Assembly: GCF_003026365.1 (NCBI RefSeq)
Contig: NZ_PYOM01000012.1
Span: forward strand, 62,001 to 126,000
Origin: Photobacterium angustum
GTDB lineage: Bacteria > Pseudomonadota > Gammaproteobacteria > Enterobacterales > Vibrionaceae
Length of the DNA stretch: 64,000 bases
Direction: 5' to 3'
Of the stretch, positions 9,214-17,747 are shown piece by piece (position 1 is the first letter of the stretch; every line of letters starts with the position of its first letter). Both the position numbers and the translations under genes were made by a program. The notes under the pieces are model-generated. The model saw only the letters and a list, made by a program, of their open reading frames with translations. It searched no databases and was not told the DNA's origin.

Positions 9214-9326
9214 GTTGCGATTAAATGCTATTTCACTATTTTTGGTCGTTATACGATTTAACTTTTTATTATTACTTAACTTTTTTATTTTTTGCGATTG
9301 AAGATTACTCATTATTAAGTTTGATT

Positions 9327-10100
9327 ATGAATTTTATTAAAACCAGTTTAGCGGTTGTGATTTTAAGCATCACAACTGGGGTACAGGCATCGAGCCTTGA
9401 TACCGCACGTTCTATTGAAAACAAAACCAATACGGCTTCAGCATTAAGCCAAGATAAGATTGATCGTAACGCTGATTCGGCTATCGCGATGAAAGCACAA
9501 ATCGAGCAATTACAAGAAGAGCTTAAAAACCTGACGGTATATCACGATCACCTTGCGCGTATGGTTGATAATCAAACCCAAGAAATGGCCTCTATTCATG
9601 AACAAATAGAGAACATTAAAGAGACGCGCCAAGGTGTTGTACCTTTGATGTACCAAATGATTGATGGTTTATCGACTGTTGTTGAGCAAGATAAGCCTAT
9701 CAAACATGAACAGCGTTTAGCGCGTATTGAAAAGTTGCAAACGATGATGTCGCAAGCCGATATTAGCGATGCAGAAAAATTCCGTCGTATTCTAGAAGCC
9801 TACCAGATCGAAATGGATTACGGCACGAAATTGGGTACGTACCAAGATAAAATCACGTTAGAAGACGGTAAAACAATCGAGGCTGATTTACTGTATCTCG
9901 GTCGTCTTGCATTTGTTGCTCGCAGCTTAAACGGTAGCCATTACTGGAGTTGGAACAGCAACAAACAGCAGTGGCAGGCGCTTGATACAAGTGAAGCTGC
10001 AAATATTGATAAAGCGTTTGCAATGGCAAATAAGCAAATTGCACCAAGCCTATTACGTTTACCTATTTCAGCAACCCTTGCTAACGTGGAGAGTAAATAA
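9327..10100 (+). CDS. DUF3450 family periplasmic coiled-coil protein of the TonB2 system
   Basis: A 257-residue exported protein. A signal peptide (MNFIKTSLAVVILSITTGVQA) precedes a coiled coil at about 50-115 (MKAQIEQLQEELKNL.., then MASIHEQIENIKETR) and a C-terminal globular part with LLYLGRLAFVARS and YWSWN. DUF3450 genes accompany TtpC-ExbB2-ExbD2-TonB2 in vibrios. The ATG at 9327 gives the signal peptide directly; an upstream extension in the same frame would add an unlikely hydrophobic leader. The stop overlaps the next start (TAATG), so translation is coupled. Its exact role in energy transduction is not settled. Confidence 0.85.
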   Translation: MNFIKTSLAVVILSITTGVQASSLDTARSIENKTNTASALSQDKIDRNADSAIAMKAQIEQLQEELKNLTVYHDHLARMVDNQTQEMASIHEQIENIKETRQGVVPLMYQMIDGLSTVVEQDKPIKHEQRLARIEKLQTMMSQADISDAEKFRRILEAYQIEMDYGTKLGTYQDKITLEDGKTIEADLLYLGRLAFVARSLNGSHYWSWNSNKQQWQALDTSEAANIDKAFAMANKQIAPSLLRLPISATLANVESK

Positions 10101-11467
10101 TGAAATTAAAAGCGTTAGCTATTGCACTATGTATGGCATCGGTTCCGTTCACAGCATCTGCAGAATCGGTTGTACAGCAAGCGAAACAAGAAAATGTCGC
10201 TCAGCAGCAACATAACGTGCAACGTGAAGCTGGATTTAGTCAAGAAGCACAGAAAATTCGTCAACAACGTGATGCGTTATTAGCGCAACGTAATACCTTA
10301 AAACAACAAACAGAATTACTGAGCCAAAGCTTTAGTACCAATGAAGCAGAACTCGCGAAATTAGAACAGCAACTTCAATTAGATTCTGGCAGTCTTGGTG
10401 AGCTATTTGGGGTCGTTCGCCAAACAGCAAAAGAACTAAAAGCTGAGCAAAGTTACGCTGTCACCGGGGTTGATGTGACGAAATATATCCCGGTTGTTGA
10501 CCAAATCGTTGACGCGAAAGCACTGCCGTCTATGCCGCAATTAAAAGGTTTGTGGCAAGCAATGGAATCACAAATCGTTGCAAGCGGTGAGTTGGCAAAG
10601 GTGAATGTACCATTTATTAATGGTGACGGTGAGCAAACCACAGAAAAAGCATTGCGTTTAGGCGCATTAGGTTTAGTTGCTGATCAGGGTTATTTAAAGT
10701 GGGATGGCCCTCGCCATCTTGCAACGGCTTATCAACAACAACCTGAAAATGGCCCACAACTTTCAGATTTAGCTGCAATAGCGGCTGCAGGTAGTGAAAG
10801 TATTGCTCTTGATCCTTCTCGTGGTGTGATGTTAGAGCAATTAGCCAATGCACCTACGCTGGAAGATCGCCTAACAGCAGGTGGTGTGGTCGGTAAAATT
10901 ATTCTACTTCTACTAGCTATTGGTGCGGGTATTGCCATTTTCCGTGGTGTTAAATTAGCGATTATTAACCGCCAAATTAAGCAACAATTAAAAAATCCAA
11001 CTCAAGCTGGAAATAACCCACTGGGTCGTATTCTTGCCGTGTATAACAAAGAGCAAAATCGTAGCGTAGAAGCGTTAGAATTACGTTTACTTGAAGCGAT
11101 TGTTGATGAGCAACAAGGATTAGAAAAAGGTTTATCGATGCTAAAATTGTTTGCGGCTTTAGCACCAATGTTAGGCTTATTAGGTACTGTGACTGGTATG
11201 ATTGAAACCTTCCAAGTTATCACGCAGTTTGGTAATGGTGATCCTAAAGTGATGGCGGGTGGTATTTCAATGGCATTGGTAACGACCGTTCTAGGTTTGA
11301 TTGCCGCGATGCCTTTATTGCTGGCTCATAATGTATTAAGTACACAAGCTGAAAATATTCGATTGATCCTTGAAAAACAAGGTATCAGCTTAGTTGCTCA
11401 GCAAGCTGAAAAAAACGAATCTTCTCAGGCATCTAACCGTAACCTATTAGCAGAACAGGCAGCATAA
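10100..11467 (+). CDS. ttpC: TtpC, ExbB-like TonB2-system component with periplasmic coiled coil
   Basis: A 455-residue protein. A signal peptide (MKLKALAIALCMASVPFTASA) precedes a Gln-rich coiled coil at about 25-95, a periplasmic domain to about 260, a membrane helix at 264-281 and a MotA/TolQ/ExbB domain to about 435 (LKLFAALAPMLGLLGTVTGMIETF). TtpC is the fourth protein needed by vibrio TonB2 systems alongside ExbB2, ExbD2 and TonB2. It acts in the inner membrane to couple the proton gradient to outer-membrane receptors. Both ends overlap neighbouring genes by one base (TAATG), showing tight operon packing. Confidence 0.92.
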   Translation: MKLKALAIALCMASVPFTASAESVVQQAKQENVAQQQHNVQREAGFSQEAQKIRQQRDALLAQRNTLKQQTELLSQSFSTNEAELAKLEQQLQLDSGSLGELFGVVRQTAKELKAEQSYAVTGVDVTKYIPVVDQIVDAKALPSMPQLKGLWQAMESQIVASGELAKVNVPFINGDGEQTTEKALRLGALGLVADQGYLKWDGPRHLATAYQQQPENGPQLSDLAAIAAAGSESIALDPSRGVMLEQLANAPTLEDRLTAGGVVGKIILLLLAIGAGIAIFRGVKLAIINRQIKQQLKNPTQAGNNPLGRILAVYNKEQNRSVEALELRLLEAIVDEQQGLEKGLSMLKLFAALAPMLGLLGTVTGMIETFQVITQFGNGDPKVMAGGISMALVTTVLGLIAAMPLLLAHNVLSTQAENIRLILEKQGISLVAQQAEKNESSQASNRNLLAEQAA

Positions 11468-12000
11468 TGGACTTCAGCGTATTACATGGCTGGTGGTTTT
11501 CGCTTTCTCATTTTATGGCGCAAGGTGGCGCCATATTATGGTGGCTTGCTGCGGTTGTTGCGCTATGTTGGCTTTTGGTTATTGAACGAGTGATTTATTT
11601 ATTCTTCTATTTTCCAAAGCAAAAAGAGCAGTGGTTAACTAGCTGGATGGCTCGTAAAGATCATTCTTCTTGGCATGCATGTGCAATTCGTGATGGCTGG
11701 CTCAATGAAGCAAAAATTGCCCTTAATCAGAATTTAAATTTTATCAAAGTATTAGTCGCAATCTGCCCCATGCTAGGTTTACTTGGTACAGTGACGGGGA
11801 TGATTTCTGTCTTTGATGTAATGGCGACGCAAGGTAGTAGTCAACCTCGTTTAATGGCATCCGGCATTTCTTTAGCTACATTGCCAACAATGGCAGGGAT
11901 GGTTGCGGCCTTAGCGGGTATGTTTGTTCACGCACGTTTATCTAAAGCTTGTCAGATGCGTGAGTTTAAATTAGAAAAATTATTAAGGAGTCAGCAATGA
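11467..12000 (+). CDS. exbB2: ExbB2, MotA/TolQ/ExbB proton channel family protein
   Basis: A 177-residue inner-membrane protein with three membrane segments: one near 20-40 (GGAILWWLAAVVALCWLLV), then a pair at about 95-115 and 135-155. The family motif CPMLGLLGTVTGMISVF is present and nearly repeats that of the preceding TtpC. It forms the proton-conducting complex with ExbD2 that energises TonB2. It is shorter than E. coli ExbB, as is usual for the TonB2 type. The start overlaps the ttpC stop, and the stop overlaps the exbD2 start by four bases (ATGA). Confidence 0.93.
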   Translation: MDFSVLHGWWFSLSHFMAQGGAILWWLAAVVALCWLLVIERVIYLFFYFPKQKEQWLTSWMARKDHSSWHACAIRDGWLNEAKIALNQNLNFIKVLVAICPMLGLLGTVTGMISVFDVMATQGSSQPRLMASGISLATLPTMAGMVAALAGMFVHARLSKACQMREFKLEKLLRSQQ

Positions 12001-12401
12001 GACTCAGCCGCCGTTCTTCAAATCGAGAAGATGCACAAATTGATTTAACATCAATGCTCGATATCGTATTTATTATGCTGATTTTCTTTATTGTAACGAG
12101 TTCGTTTGTACGTGAATCAGGCGTAGAAGTTAACCGTCCTCAAGCAAGCCACGTGGTAAGCCAAAAAGATGCTGGGATCTTTGTTGCAATTACCTCAGCA
12201 AATGATGTTTATATTGATAAACGTGTTGTTGATGTAGAACGTGTTCAAGCAACATTAGAACATATGCTTACAGAGCAACCTGATGCTTCTTTAGTGATCC
12301 AAGCGGATGAGCATGCCTATAACGGTACAGTGGTTAAAGTGATGGATGCGGCGAAAGGAGCAGGGATCAAAAATATCGCATTGGCGGCGGAGAAAAATTA
12401 A
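11997..12401 (+). CDS. exbD2: ExbD2, biopolymer transport protein
   Basis: A 134-residue single-pass inner-membrane protein. The N-terminal cytosolic tail (MRLSRRSS..) leads into LTSMLDIVFIMLIFFIVTSSF. D22 in this helix is the expected proton-carrying aspartate of the ExbD/TolR family. The periplasmic domain has the typical ending LVIQADEHAYNGTVVKVMDAAKGAGI. It partners ExbB2 in the TonB2 motor. It overlaps exbB2 by four bases and tonB2 by one base, indicating translational coupling. Confidence 0.93.
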   Translation: MRLSRRSSNREDAQIDLTSMLDIVFIMLIFFIVTSSFVRESGVEVNRPQASHVVSQKDAGIFVAITSANDVYIDKRVVDVERVQATLEHMLTEQPDASLVIQADEHAYNGTVVKVMDAAKGAGIKNIALAAEKN

Positions 12402-13057
12402 TGATCCGTCTTTTAATGGCTTTTCCATTAGCTATTGCTGTAGCGTTAGGACTTTTTACCTTTATGGCATGGATGGTAGATAACGGTAATTACCAAAAGC
12501 CAGATGATAAAGAAGTGCTGGCGTTCAACATGGTAATGATGGAGCAAGAGCAAGCGCCTCAACGGCGACAGCGAGCGGTACCACCACCACCTGAAACACC
12601 AGAGCCACCACCAGAAGCAAAGCCGGTATCATCAAGAACTGCAACAGCAAGTGTTCAACCTGTTGCTTCTACGACAAGCTTAGGATTGGATACAGCGGTT
12701 ACAGGTTTATCGATCAATATGCCGAAGTTTAGTGATTTCAGCAGTGCATCGAATGCGGTAGGTGAGCCAACTATCGGTCAGAGTCAGCAAGCTATGCCAT
12801 TGTATCGTGTTGAGCCAAGGTATCCGCCCCGTGCGCTAAAACAAGGTAAAGAAGGTTACGTAATACTGAAATTCACGATTGATCCTCAAGGCCGACCAAT
12901 CGATATTGCAGTGCTTGAAGCAAAACCTAATCGCTTATTTAATAAAGAAGCGATACGTGCATTGCGTAAATGGAAGTACCAACCACAAGTACAAAATGGC
13001 AGTGCTGTATCACAGCCAGGCCAGACGGTACGTTTAGAATTTAAGTTGAATAAATGA
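12401..13057 (+). CDS. tonB2: TonB2 energy transducer
   Basis: A 218-residue TonB protein. A membrane anchor spans about residues 7-26, a proline-rich spacer covers about 60-75 (PPPPETPEPPPEAKP), and the C-terminal TonB domain runs from about 130 (YPPRALKQGKEGYVILKF, then NKEAIRALRKWKYQP). It spans the periplasm and contacts TonB boxes of outer-membrane receptors. The spacer is short, as in TonB2-type proteins of vibrios. It is most likely the motor for the siderophore receptor just upstream, and possibly for the paralogue at 54035. Confidence 0.94.
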   Translation: MIRLLMAFPLAIAVALGLFTFMAWMVDNGNYQKPDDKEVLAFNMVMMEQEQAPQRRQRAVPPPPETPEPPPEAKPVSSRTATASVQPVASTTSLGLDTAVTGLSINMPKFSDFSSASNAVGEPTIGQSQQAMPLYRVEPRYPPRALKQGKEGYVILKFTIDPQGRPIDIAVLEAKPNRLFNKEAIRALRKWKYQPQVQNGSAVSQPGQTVRLEFKLNK

Positions 13058-14241
13058 TGAAAAGATTAGCATTTATTATCGCTTTAACCGCCGCAGTAAG
13101 TTTGCCTTTATCATCTGCTTACGCGGGAGGTAAATTGTCGCAGTCTATTGCCGTTAAGGTTCAAAAAGCGAATAACTTACAGCTTGATGATAAGGTTAAT
13201 CAGGCGATTGATTTACTTGTCTCTTTAAAGCCGGTAGAGCCTTATGACAAAGCGTTTGTTCAGCGTATGTTGGGTGTGTTTTATTGGCAGCAAGGTAATC
13301 CATCAAAAGCGATAAGCAATTTATCTAAAGCGGTGAAGAGTGGCTTATTGCAAGATGATCAAGCATGGGTTACTCAGCGTATGCTGGCTGATATTTTACT
13401 TTCTGAGCAAAAATACAGCCAAGCATTGCCGCATTACTATCAGCTTACAAAGCGCATCCCAAAATCACAAAAGGGCTATGAACTATGGTTGCGAATAGCT
13501 CAATCACATTATCAATTGAGCCAGTGGTCAAAAGTCCTCTCTGCAATGAAACGCTACGATGGCTATAAACGCAAAGATGAAATGTCTCCGTTGTCGATTA
13601 AGCTGGGTGCTCAGTTACAATTAAAGCATTGGAATGGTGCAACATCGACATTAAATCGTTTAATTGCAATAGAGCCAACTAAGCTCAACTGGTGGCAGCA
13701 ATTAGCTAATATACAATTGCGAGCAGGGAAACCTGCAGACGCATTGAGCACATTAAAATTGGCAAAATATCAAGGTGTTAAGTTAACGCAGCAGGATTTA
13801 CATCGTCTAGCGCAACTTTATGCGCAGCGCGGTATTCCTGAACGTGCTGCCAAACAAATAGCTGAACTGGACGGTGCAACAACCAGTACAAGGTTGCTTG
13901 TTGAACAAGCAAATTACTGGCAGATGGCAAGAGAGTGGCAAAGTGCTATCAATATTTGGGAGAAAGCTGCACAGCGTAATAATCGTTATCGTTGGCAACT
14001 TGCACAATTGTTGTTGCAGGAAGGACAATATCAAAAAGCGTTAACTGAGCTTAATAAGGTTAAGCGTAAAGATAAACAGTCTGATGTTGAGTTGGCGAAA
14101 GTCCGTGCGTATTACAAGCTAAATAACTTCGATAAAGCGATTATTCATGCCAAACAGGCAAATAATATTAAGCCTTCATCGGCAGCATCGAGCTGGATAA
14201 AATATTTATCACAAATGCGTGAAATGGAACGAGCTAGCTAA
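13054..14241 (+). CDS. TPR-repeat protein closing the TonB2 operon
   Basis: A 395-residue exported protein. A signal peptide (MMKRLAFIIALTAAVSLPLSSAYA) is followed by TPR-like helical repeats through most of the chain, for example MLGVFYWQQGNPSKAISNL, ADALSTLKLAKYQG and LAQLLLQEGQYQKALTEL. It overlaps tonB2 by four bases (ATGA). A periplasmic TPR protein closes TonB2 operons in vibrios and is thought to help system assembly or receptor interaction; this is inferred from context. A strong terminator follows, so it is the last gene of the unit. Confidence 0.88.
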   Translation: MMKRLAFIIALTAAVSLPLSSAYAGGKLSQSIAVKVQKANNLQLDDKVNQAIDLLVSLKPVEPYDKAFVQRMLGVFYWQQGNPSKAISNLSKAVKSGLLQDDQAWVTQRMLADILLSEQKYSQALPHYYQLTKRIPKSQKGYELWLRIAQSHYQLSQWSKVLSAMKRYDGYKRKDEMSPLSIKLGAQLQLKHWNGATSTLNRLIAIEPTKLNWWQQLANIQLRAGKPADALSTLKLAKYQGVKLTQQDLHRLAQLYAQRGIPERAAKQIAELDGATTSTRLLVEQANYWQMAREWQSAINIWEKAAQRNNRYRWQLAQLLLQEGQYQKALTELNKVKRKDKQSDVELAKVRAYYKLNNFDKAIIHAKQANNIKPSSAASSWIKYLSQMREMERAS

Positions 14242-14278
14242 ATATTTTATTTGCATTTAATCCTGAGCTAATCAAAAA

Positions 14279-14326
14279 ATGAGTGCGTTAACTTAATAAT
14301 CATAAGTTAACCACTCATTTTTTTAT
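14279..14326. terminator. Bidirectional terminator between TonB2 operon and TauE-type gene
   Basis: A long stem, ATGAGTG..TTAACTTA with TAAGTTAA.CACTCAT, around ATAATCA with a small internal bulge. A run of seven T follows on the plus strand and a run of A precedes it, so it can serve both converging genes. Confidence 0.88.
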
Positions 14327-14345
14327 TCGAGTTAACGTGTTTGGT

Positions 14346-15155
14346 TTAACTAAGCACCATATTTGTCGCCATTGCTAATAATAATGCTGAGAAGATTTTT
14401 TTAATGATTGGCACAGGTAAATAGTTTGTTGCCTTAGCGCCTAGCGGAGCAGTAAACCAAGACGTACAAACAATACCTAATAATGCGGGTAGATAAACAA
14501 AACCTGCAAAGCCATCAGTAATAGAAAGATAGTTAATGCCTGAGCTAACATAACCGATAGAGCCAAAGAGTGCGATAACAATGCCACAAGCAGAAGCACA
14601 ACCGATAGCTTTCTTCATATCGAGAGAGAAGAAGGTTAACAAAGGCACCAACAGTGCACCGCCGCCAATACCAATCATGGCCGATAATCCGCCAGTAATT
14701 GTTGTTAAAAAGGTAAGAACAAAATTGTTGGGCATGTTACGTGTTGTTGTGGTTTCTTTTTGTGTACTGCTGTAAAACATCTTGAATGCAATGAGTGCAA
14801 CACTTACCGCAAATATAATACGAATAACATTACCCGGTAATAGGGCAGCTAAAAATCCACTGATAAGTGCACCTAGGGCAACACCTGTCATTATCCATGG
14901 TGCTAGGTTCCATGGCACATTGCCATTTTTGTGGTGAGCGATGGCAGAAGATGTTGAAGTGAATAATATAGATGCTAGGGATGTAGCAATAGCGACGATA
15001 ACCACTTGTTCAGGTGGTAAAATGGCGAAATGAAGTAAGATAATACTCAGAATTGGTACTATAACAAGTCCTCCTCCTATACCTAATAATCCTGCCAAAA
15101 AACCAACACCACTGCCGAGTAAAGCGCAGTATATTATTAACAATAATTCATTCAT
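14346..15155 (-). CDS. TauE/SafE family sulfite/anion exporter-like membrane protein
   Basis: A 269-residue polytopic membrane protein with two homologous halves typical of TauE/SafE (formerly DUF81). Each half has a Gly-rich signature: GFLAGLLGIGGGLVIVPIL near the N-terminus and GGLSAMIGIGGGALLVPLL in the middle. About eight membrane segments are expected. Family members export sulfite, sulfoacetate or other organosulfur anions, but the substrate cannot be told here. The gene is monocistronic and converges on the TonB2 operon. Its upstream neighbour is the divergent mesX-mesD methionine-synthesis pair, which makes a sulfur-related role possible but unproven. Confidence 0.87.
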   Translation of the reverse strand: MNELLLIIYCALLGSGVGFLAGLLGIGGGLVIVPILSIILLHFAILPPEQVVIVAIATSLASILFTSTSSAIAHHKNGNVPWNLAPWIMTGVALGALISGFLAALLPGNVIRIIFAVSVALIAFKMFYSSTQKETTTTRNMPNNFVLTFLTTITGGLSAMIGIGGGALLVPLLTFFSLDMKKAIGCASACGIVIALFGSIGYVSSGINYLSITDGFAGFVYLPALLGIVCTSWFTAPLGAKATNYLPVPIIKKIFSALLLAMATNMVLS

Positions 15156-15342
15156 CTCTTTGTCTTCTTATATGTGATTAGCGGTTAACGTATTGAATAA
15201 AAAATAGATATCCTTTCTATGTGACGAGAACTATAACTTACAAATTTGTAACAACTCAAACGTAACCACTTGAATTTTTTTCATGTTGATAGTGAAAGAA
15301 ATACGCTTTTATTGATCGAATACTCTACGTATAAATAAATAC

Positions 15343-15358
15343 AGACAACTCGACAGCT
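15343..15358 (+). promoter_or_regulatory. Possible MetJ box pair upstream of mesX
   Basis: AGACAACT followed directly by CGACAGCT resembles two tandem copies of the MetJ met-box AGACGTCT (6 of 8 and 5 of 8 matches by hand). The position is just upstream of a methionine synthesis operon. The match is imperfect and the call is tentative. Confidence 0.3.
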
Positions 15359-15404
15359 TCTACGAATGTCATCATTTATTTCAGCTAATAGGATATCGGT
15401 CGCC

Positions 15405-16385
15405 ATGAATAAAGACTTTACATTTACAATAAATAAGACTGGCCTTGATGAAAATTATCATCCCGCTAGCAATACGCGCATTACTACCAATTTCGCTAAT
15501 TTAGCGAGAGGGGAAAGTCGTCAACAGAACTTACGCAATGCGTTAAAGATGATCGATAATAGCTTTAACGCCTTAGCGAATTGGGATAACCCCGAAGGTG
15601 ATCGTTATTCTATTGAGCTGGAAATTGTATCGGTTGATATTGATATTGAAGGCAAAGGTCAATCATTCCCATCGATTGAAGTATTAAAGACCCACATTAT
15701 TGATAATCAAACCAATCAGCGTATTGAAGGGATTGTCGGTAATAACTTTTCTTCTTATGTACGTGATTATGACTTTAGCGTACTGCTTCAAAACTATAAT
15801 AAAGGTAAGTCTCAGTTCAGTATTCCAGATAACTTCGGCGAATTGCATGGGAAAATTTTCCAAAGCTTTGTTAATTCAGATGTTTATAAAGACAACTTTA
15901 AAAAGACACCGGTAATTTGTTTATCTGTATCTGATAACAAAACCTATTTCCGAACTGAAAATCAGCACCCAGTACTTGGTGTGGAATATACACCTAATGA
16001 GTCGTCATTAACTGAGCAATATTTCAAAAAAATGGGCTTACAGGTACGCTACTTCATGCCTGCAAACAGTGTTGCGCCGTTGGCTTTCTTCTTCTTTGGT
16101 GACTTATTAAATGATTACACCAATCTAGAGTTGATAAGCACTATCAGTACCATGGAAACATTTCAAAAAATCTATCGCCCTGAAATTTATAATGCCAATG
16201 CGGTAGCAGGAAAATCGTATAAACCTAACTTGAAGTGCCCTGATCACTCATTGACTAAAATCGTCTATGACAGAGAAGAACGTAGCCGACTAGCCGGTGA
16301 GCAAGGCAAATTTGCCGAGCAGCACTTCATCAAACCTTATCAAGCCGTGCTTGATCAATGGTCATCAAATTTCGTGAATAGCTAA
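15405..16385 (+). CDS. mesX: MesX, DUF1852 protein required for MesD methionine synthase
   Basis: A 326-residue DUF1852 protein. The N-terminus, MNKDFTFTINKTG followed by DENYHP, NTRITTNFANLARGE and NLRNALKMIDN, is characteristic of the family. DUF1852 (MesX) is needed together with MesD for an oxygen-dependent, folate-independent methionine synthesis route; its own chemistry is thought to be oxygenase-like. The ATG at 15405 matches the usual family start, with AGGA eleven bases upstream; another ATG at 15366 would add 13 residues. mesD follows 49 bases later on the same strand, so the two form an operon. Confidence 0.88.
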   Translation: MNKDFTFTINKTGLDENYHPASNTRITTNFANLARGESRQQNLRNALKMIDNSFNALANWDNPEGDRYSIELEIVSVDIDIEGKGQSFPSIEVLKTHIIDNQTNQRIEGIVGNNFSSYVRDYDFSVLLQNYNKGKSQFSIPDNFGELHGKIFQSFVNSDVYKDNFKKTPVICLSVSDNKTYFRTENQHPVLGVEYTPNESSLTEQYFKKMGLQVRYFMPANSVAPLAFFFFGDLLNDYTNLELISTISTMETFQKIYRPEIYNANAVAGKSYKPNLKCPDHSLTKIVYDREERSRLAGEQGKFAEQHFIKPYQAVLDQWSSNFVNS

Positions 16386-16434
16386 CTTTAATCATTGCTT
16401 TCATCATTTACCACAACATAGGACGTTAACTATC

Positions 16435-17463
16435 ATGAAAATATTATTACCGACTTCAACAGCAGGAAGCTTACCTAAACCTGATTGGCTTGCTGAGCCT
16501 GAAAAACTCTGGTCACCTTGGAAATTAGAAGGGGATGAATTAACTTCAGGTAAACAAGAGGCGCTCTGCTTGTCTCTGAAAAATCAACAACAAGCAGGAA
16601 TTGATATTGTTAGTGATGGTGAGCAAACACGCCAACATTTCGTGACTACCTTTATAGAGCACCTCAACGGCGTTGACTTTGAAACCCGTAAAACGGTTAA
16701 AATCCGTGACCGTTATGATGCCAGTGTGCCAACGGTTGTCGGTCCTGTTTCACGTCAAAAATCTGTGTTTGTTGAAGATGCCAAATACCTGCGTCAACAA
16801 ACTAAACAACCGATCAAATGGGCACTGCCTGGCCCTATGACTATGGTTGATACCCTTTATGATGCGCACTACAAAAGTCGTGAAAAACTGGCATGGGAAT
16901 TTGCTAAAATCCTTAATCAAGAAGCCAAAGAATTAGAAGCGGCAGGTGTTGATATTATCCAATTTGATGAGCCTGCATTTAATGTATTCTTTGATGAAGT
17001 TAATGAATGGGGAATTGCCTGTTTAGAAAGAGCCATTGAGGGACTGAAATGTGAAACCGCTGTTCACATTTGTTATGGCTATGGCATTAAAGCTAATACT
17101 GATTGGAAGAAAACACTCGGTTCAGAGTGGCGTCAATACGAAGAGGCGTTTCCTAAGCTGCAACAATCTAATATCGATATTATCTCGTTAGAATGCCACA
17201 ACTCTCATGTACCAATGGATCTGCTAGAGCTTATTCGTGGAAAAAAAGTGATGGTGGGGGCGATTGATGTTGCGAGTGACAAAATTGAAACTGCTGAAGA
17301 AGTCGCGGATACATTGCGTAAAGCGCTTAAATTTGTTGATGCTGATAAACTTTACCCATGTACCAATTGTGGTATGGCGCCGTTAGCGCAGCATATCGCA
17401 CAAGGTAAACTTGAAGCCTTAAATGCAGGCGCAGACATCATTCGTAAAGAACTTTTAGCTTAG
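16435..17463 (+). CDS. mesD: MesD, core MetE-like methionine synthase
   Basis: A 342-residue protein equivalent to the C-terminal catalytic barrel of cobalamin-independent methionine synthase (MetE) without its N-terminal folate-binding half. The zinc ligands can be placed at H211 and C213 (VHICYGYG), E253 (SLECHNS) and C312 (NCGMAPL). The substrate-site stretch FDEPAF (about 177-182) is also present. MesD enzymes use a methyl donor other than methyl-folate and need MesX and oxygen. The preceding mesX gene makes the assignment secure over other short MetE-like families. A normal metE or metH elsewhere in the genome cannot be excluded. Confidence 0.88.
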   Translation: MKILLPTSTAGSLPKPDWLAEPEKLWSPWKLEGDELTSGKQEALCLSLKNQQQAGIDIVSDGEQTRQHFVTTFIEHLNGVDFETRKTVKIRDRYDASVPTVVGPVSRQKSVFVEDAKYLRQQTKQPIKWALPGPMTMVDTLYDAHYKSREKLAWEFAKILNQEAKELEAAGVDIIQFDEPAFNVFFDEVNEWGIACLERAIEGLKCETAVHICYGYGIKANTDWKKTLGSEWRQYEEAFPKLQQSNIDIISLECHNSHVPMDLLELIRGKKVMVGAIDVASDKIETAEEVADTLRKALKFVDADKLYPCTNCGMAPLAQHIAQGKLEALNAGADIIRKELLA

Positions 17464-17747
17464 AATATTTTGATTGATATTACTTGCTAAGGCAAAATTT
17501 AAACTGACGAACCTGCTGTATTGTTTGTACCTCCGTATCGTCACCGTGTGTAAATGTACTTTATTGTTAGAGTGATATAGTGCATTTACATATTCAAATT
17601 CCCTCTCTTTAGTAGCTCTAAATTCTTTAAATAAACAACACGCATTTAGAATACTCAGACCTACTTGCTTATATCTATTATCGTCTGGCATTATTCGCCA
17701 AAGAATACCGTAATCAGTCAACGGTATAGAGAATGTGAAGGTCGTAA

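Noticed and set aside
17549..17590. Inverted repeat TGTAAATG...CATTTACA after mesD
   Set aside because: Only an 8-bp arm with a 26-base spacer and no T-run; too weak to call a terminator or operator.
17455..17721. 88-residue minus-strand ORF between mesD and the PhyH-like gene
   Set aside because: No recognisable family, no clear ribosome site, and it overlaps the end of mesD. The composition looks like non-coding DNA, so it is treated as chance.
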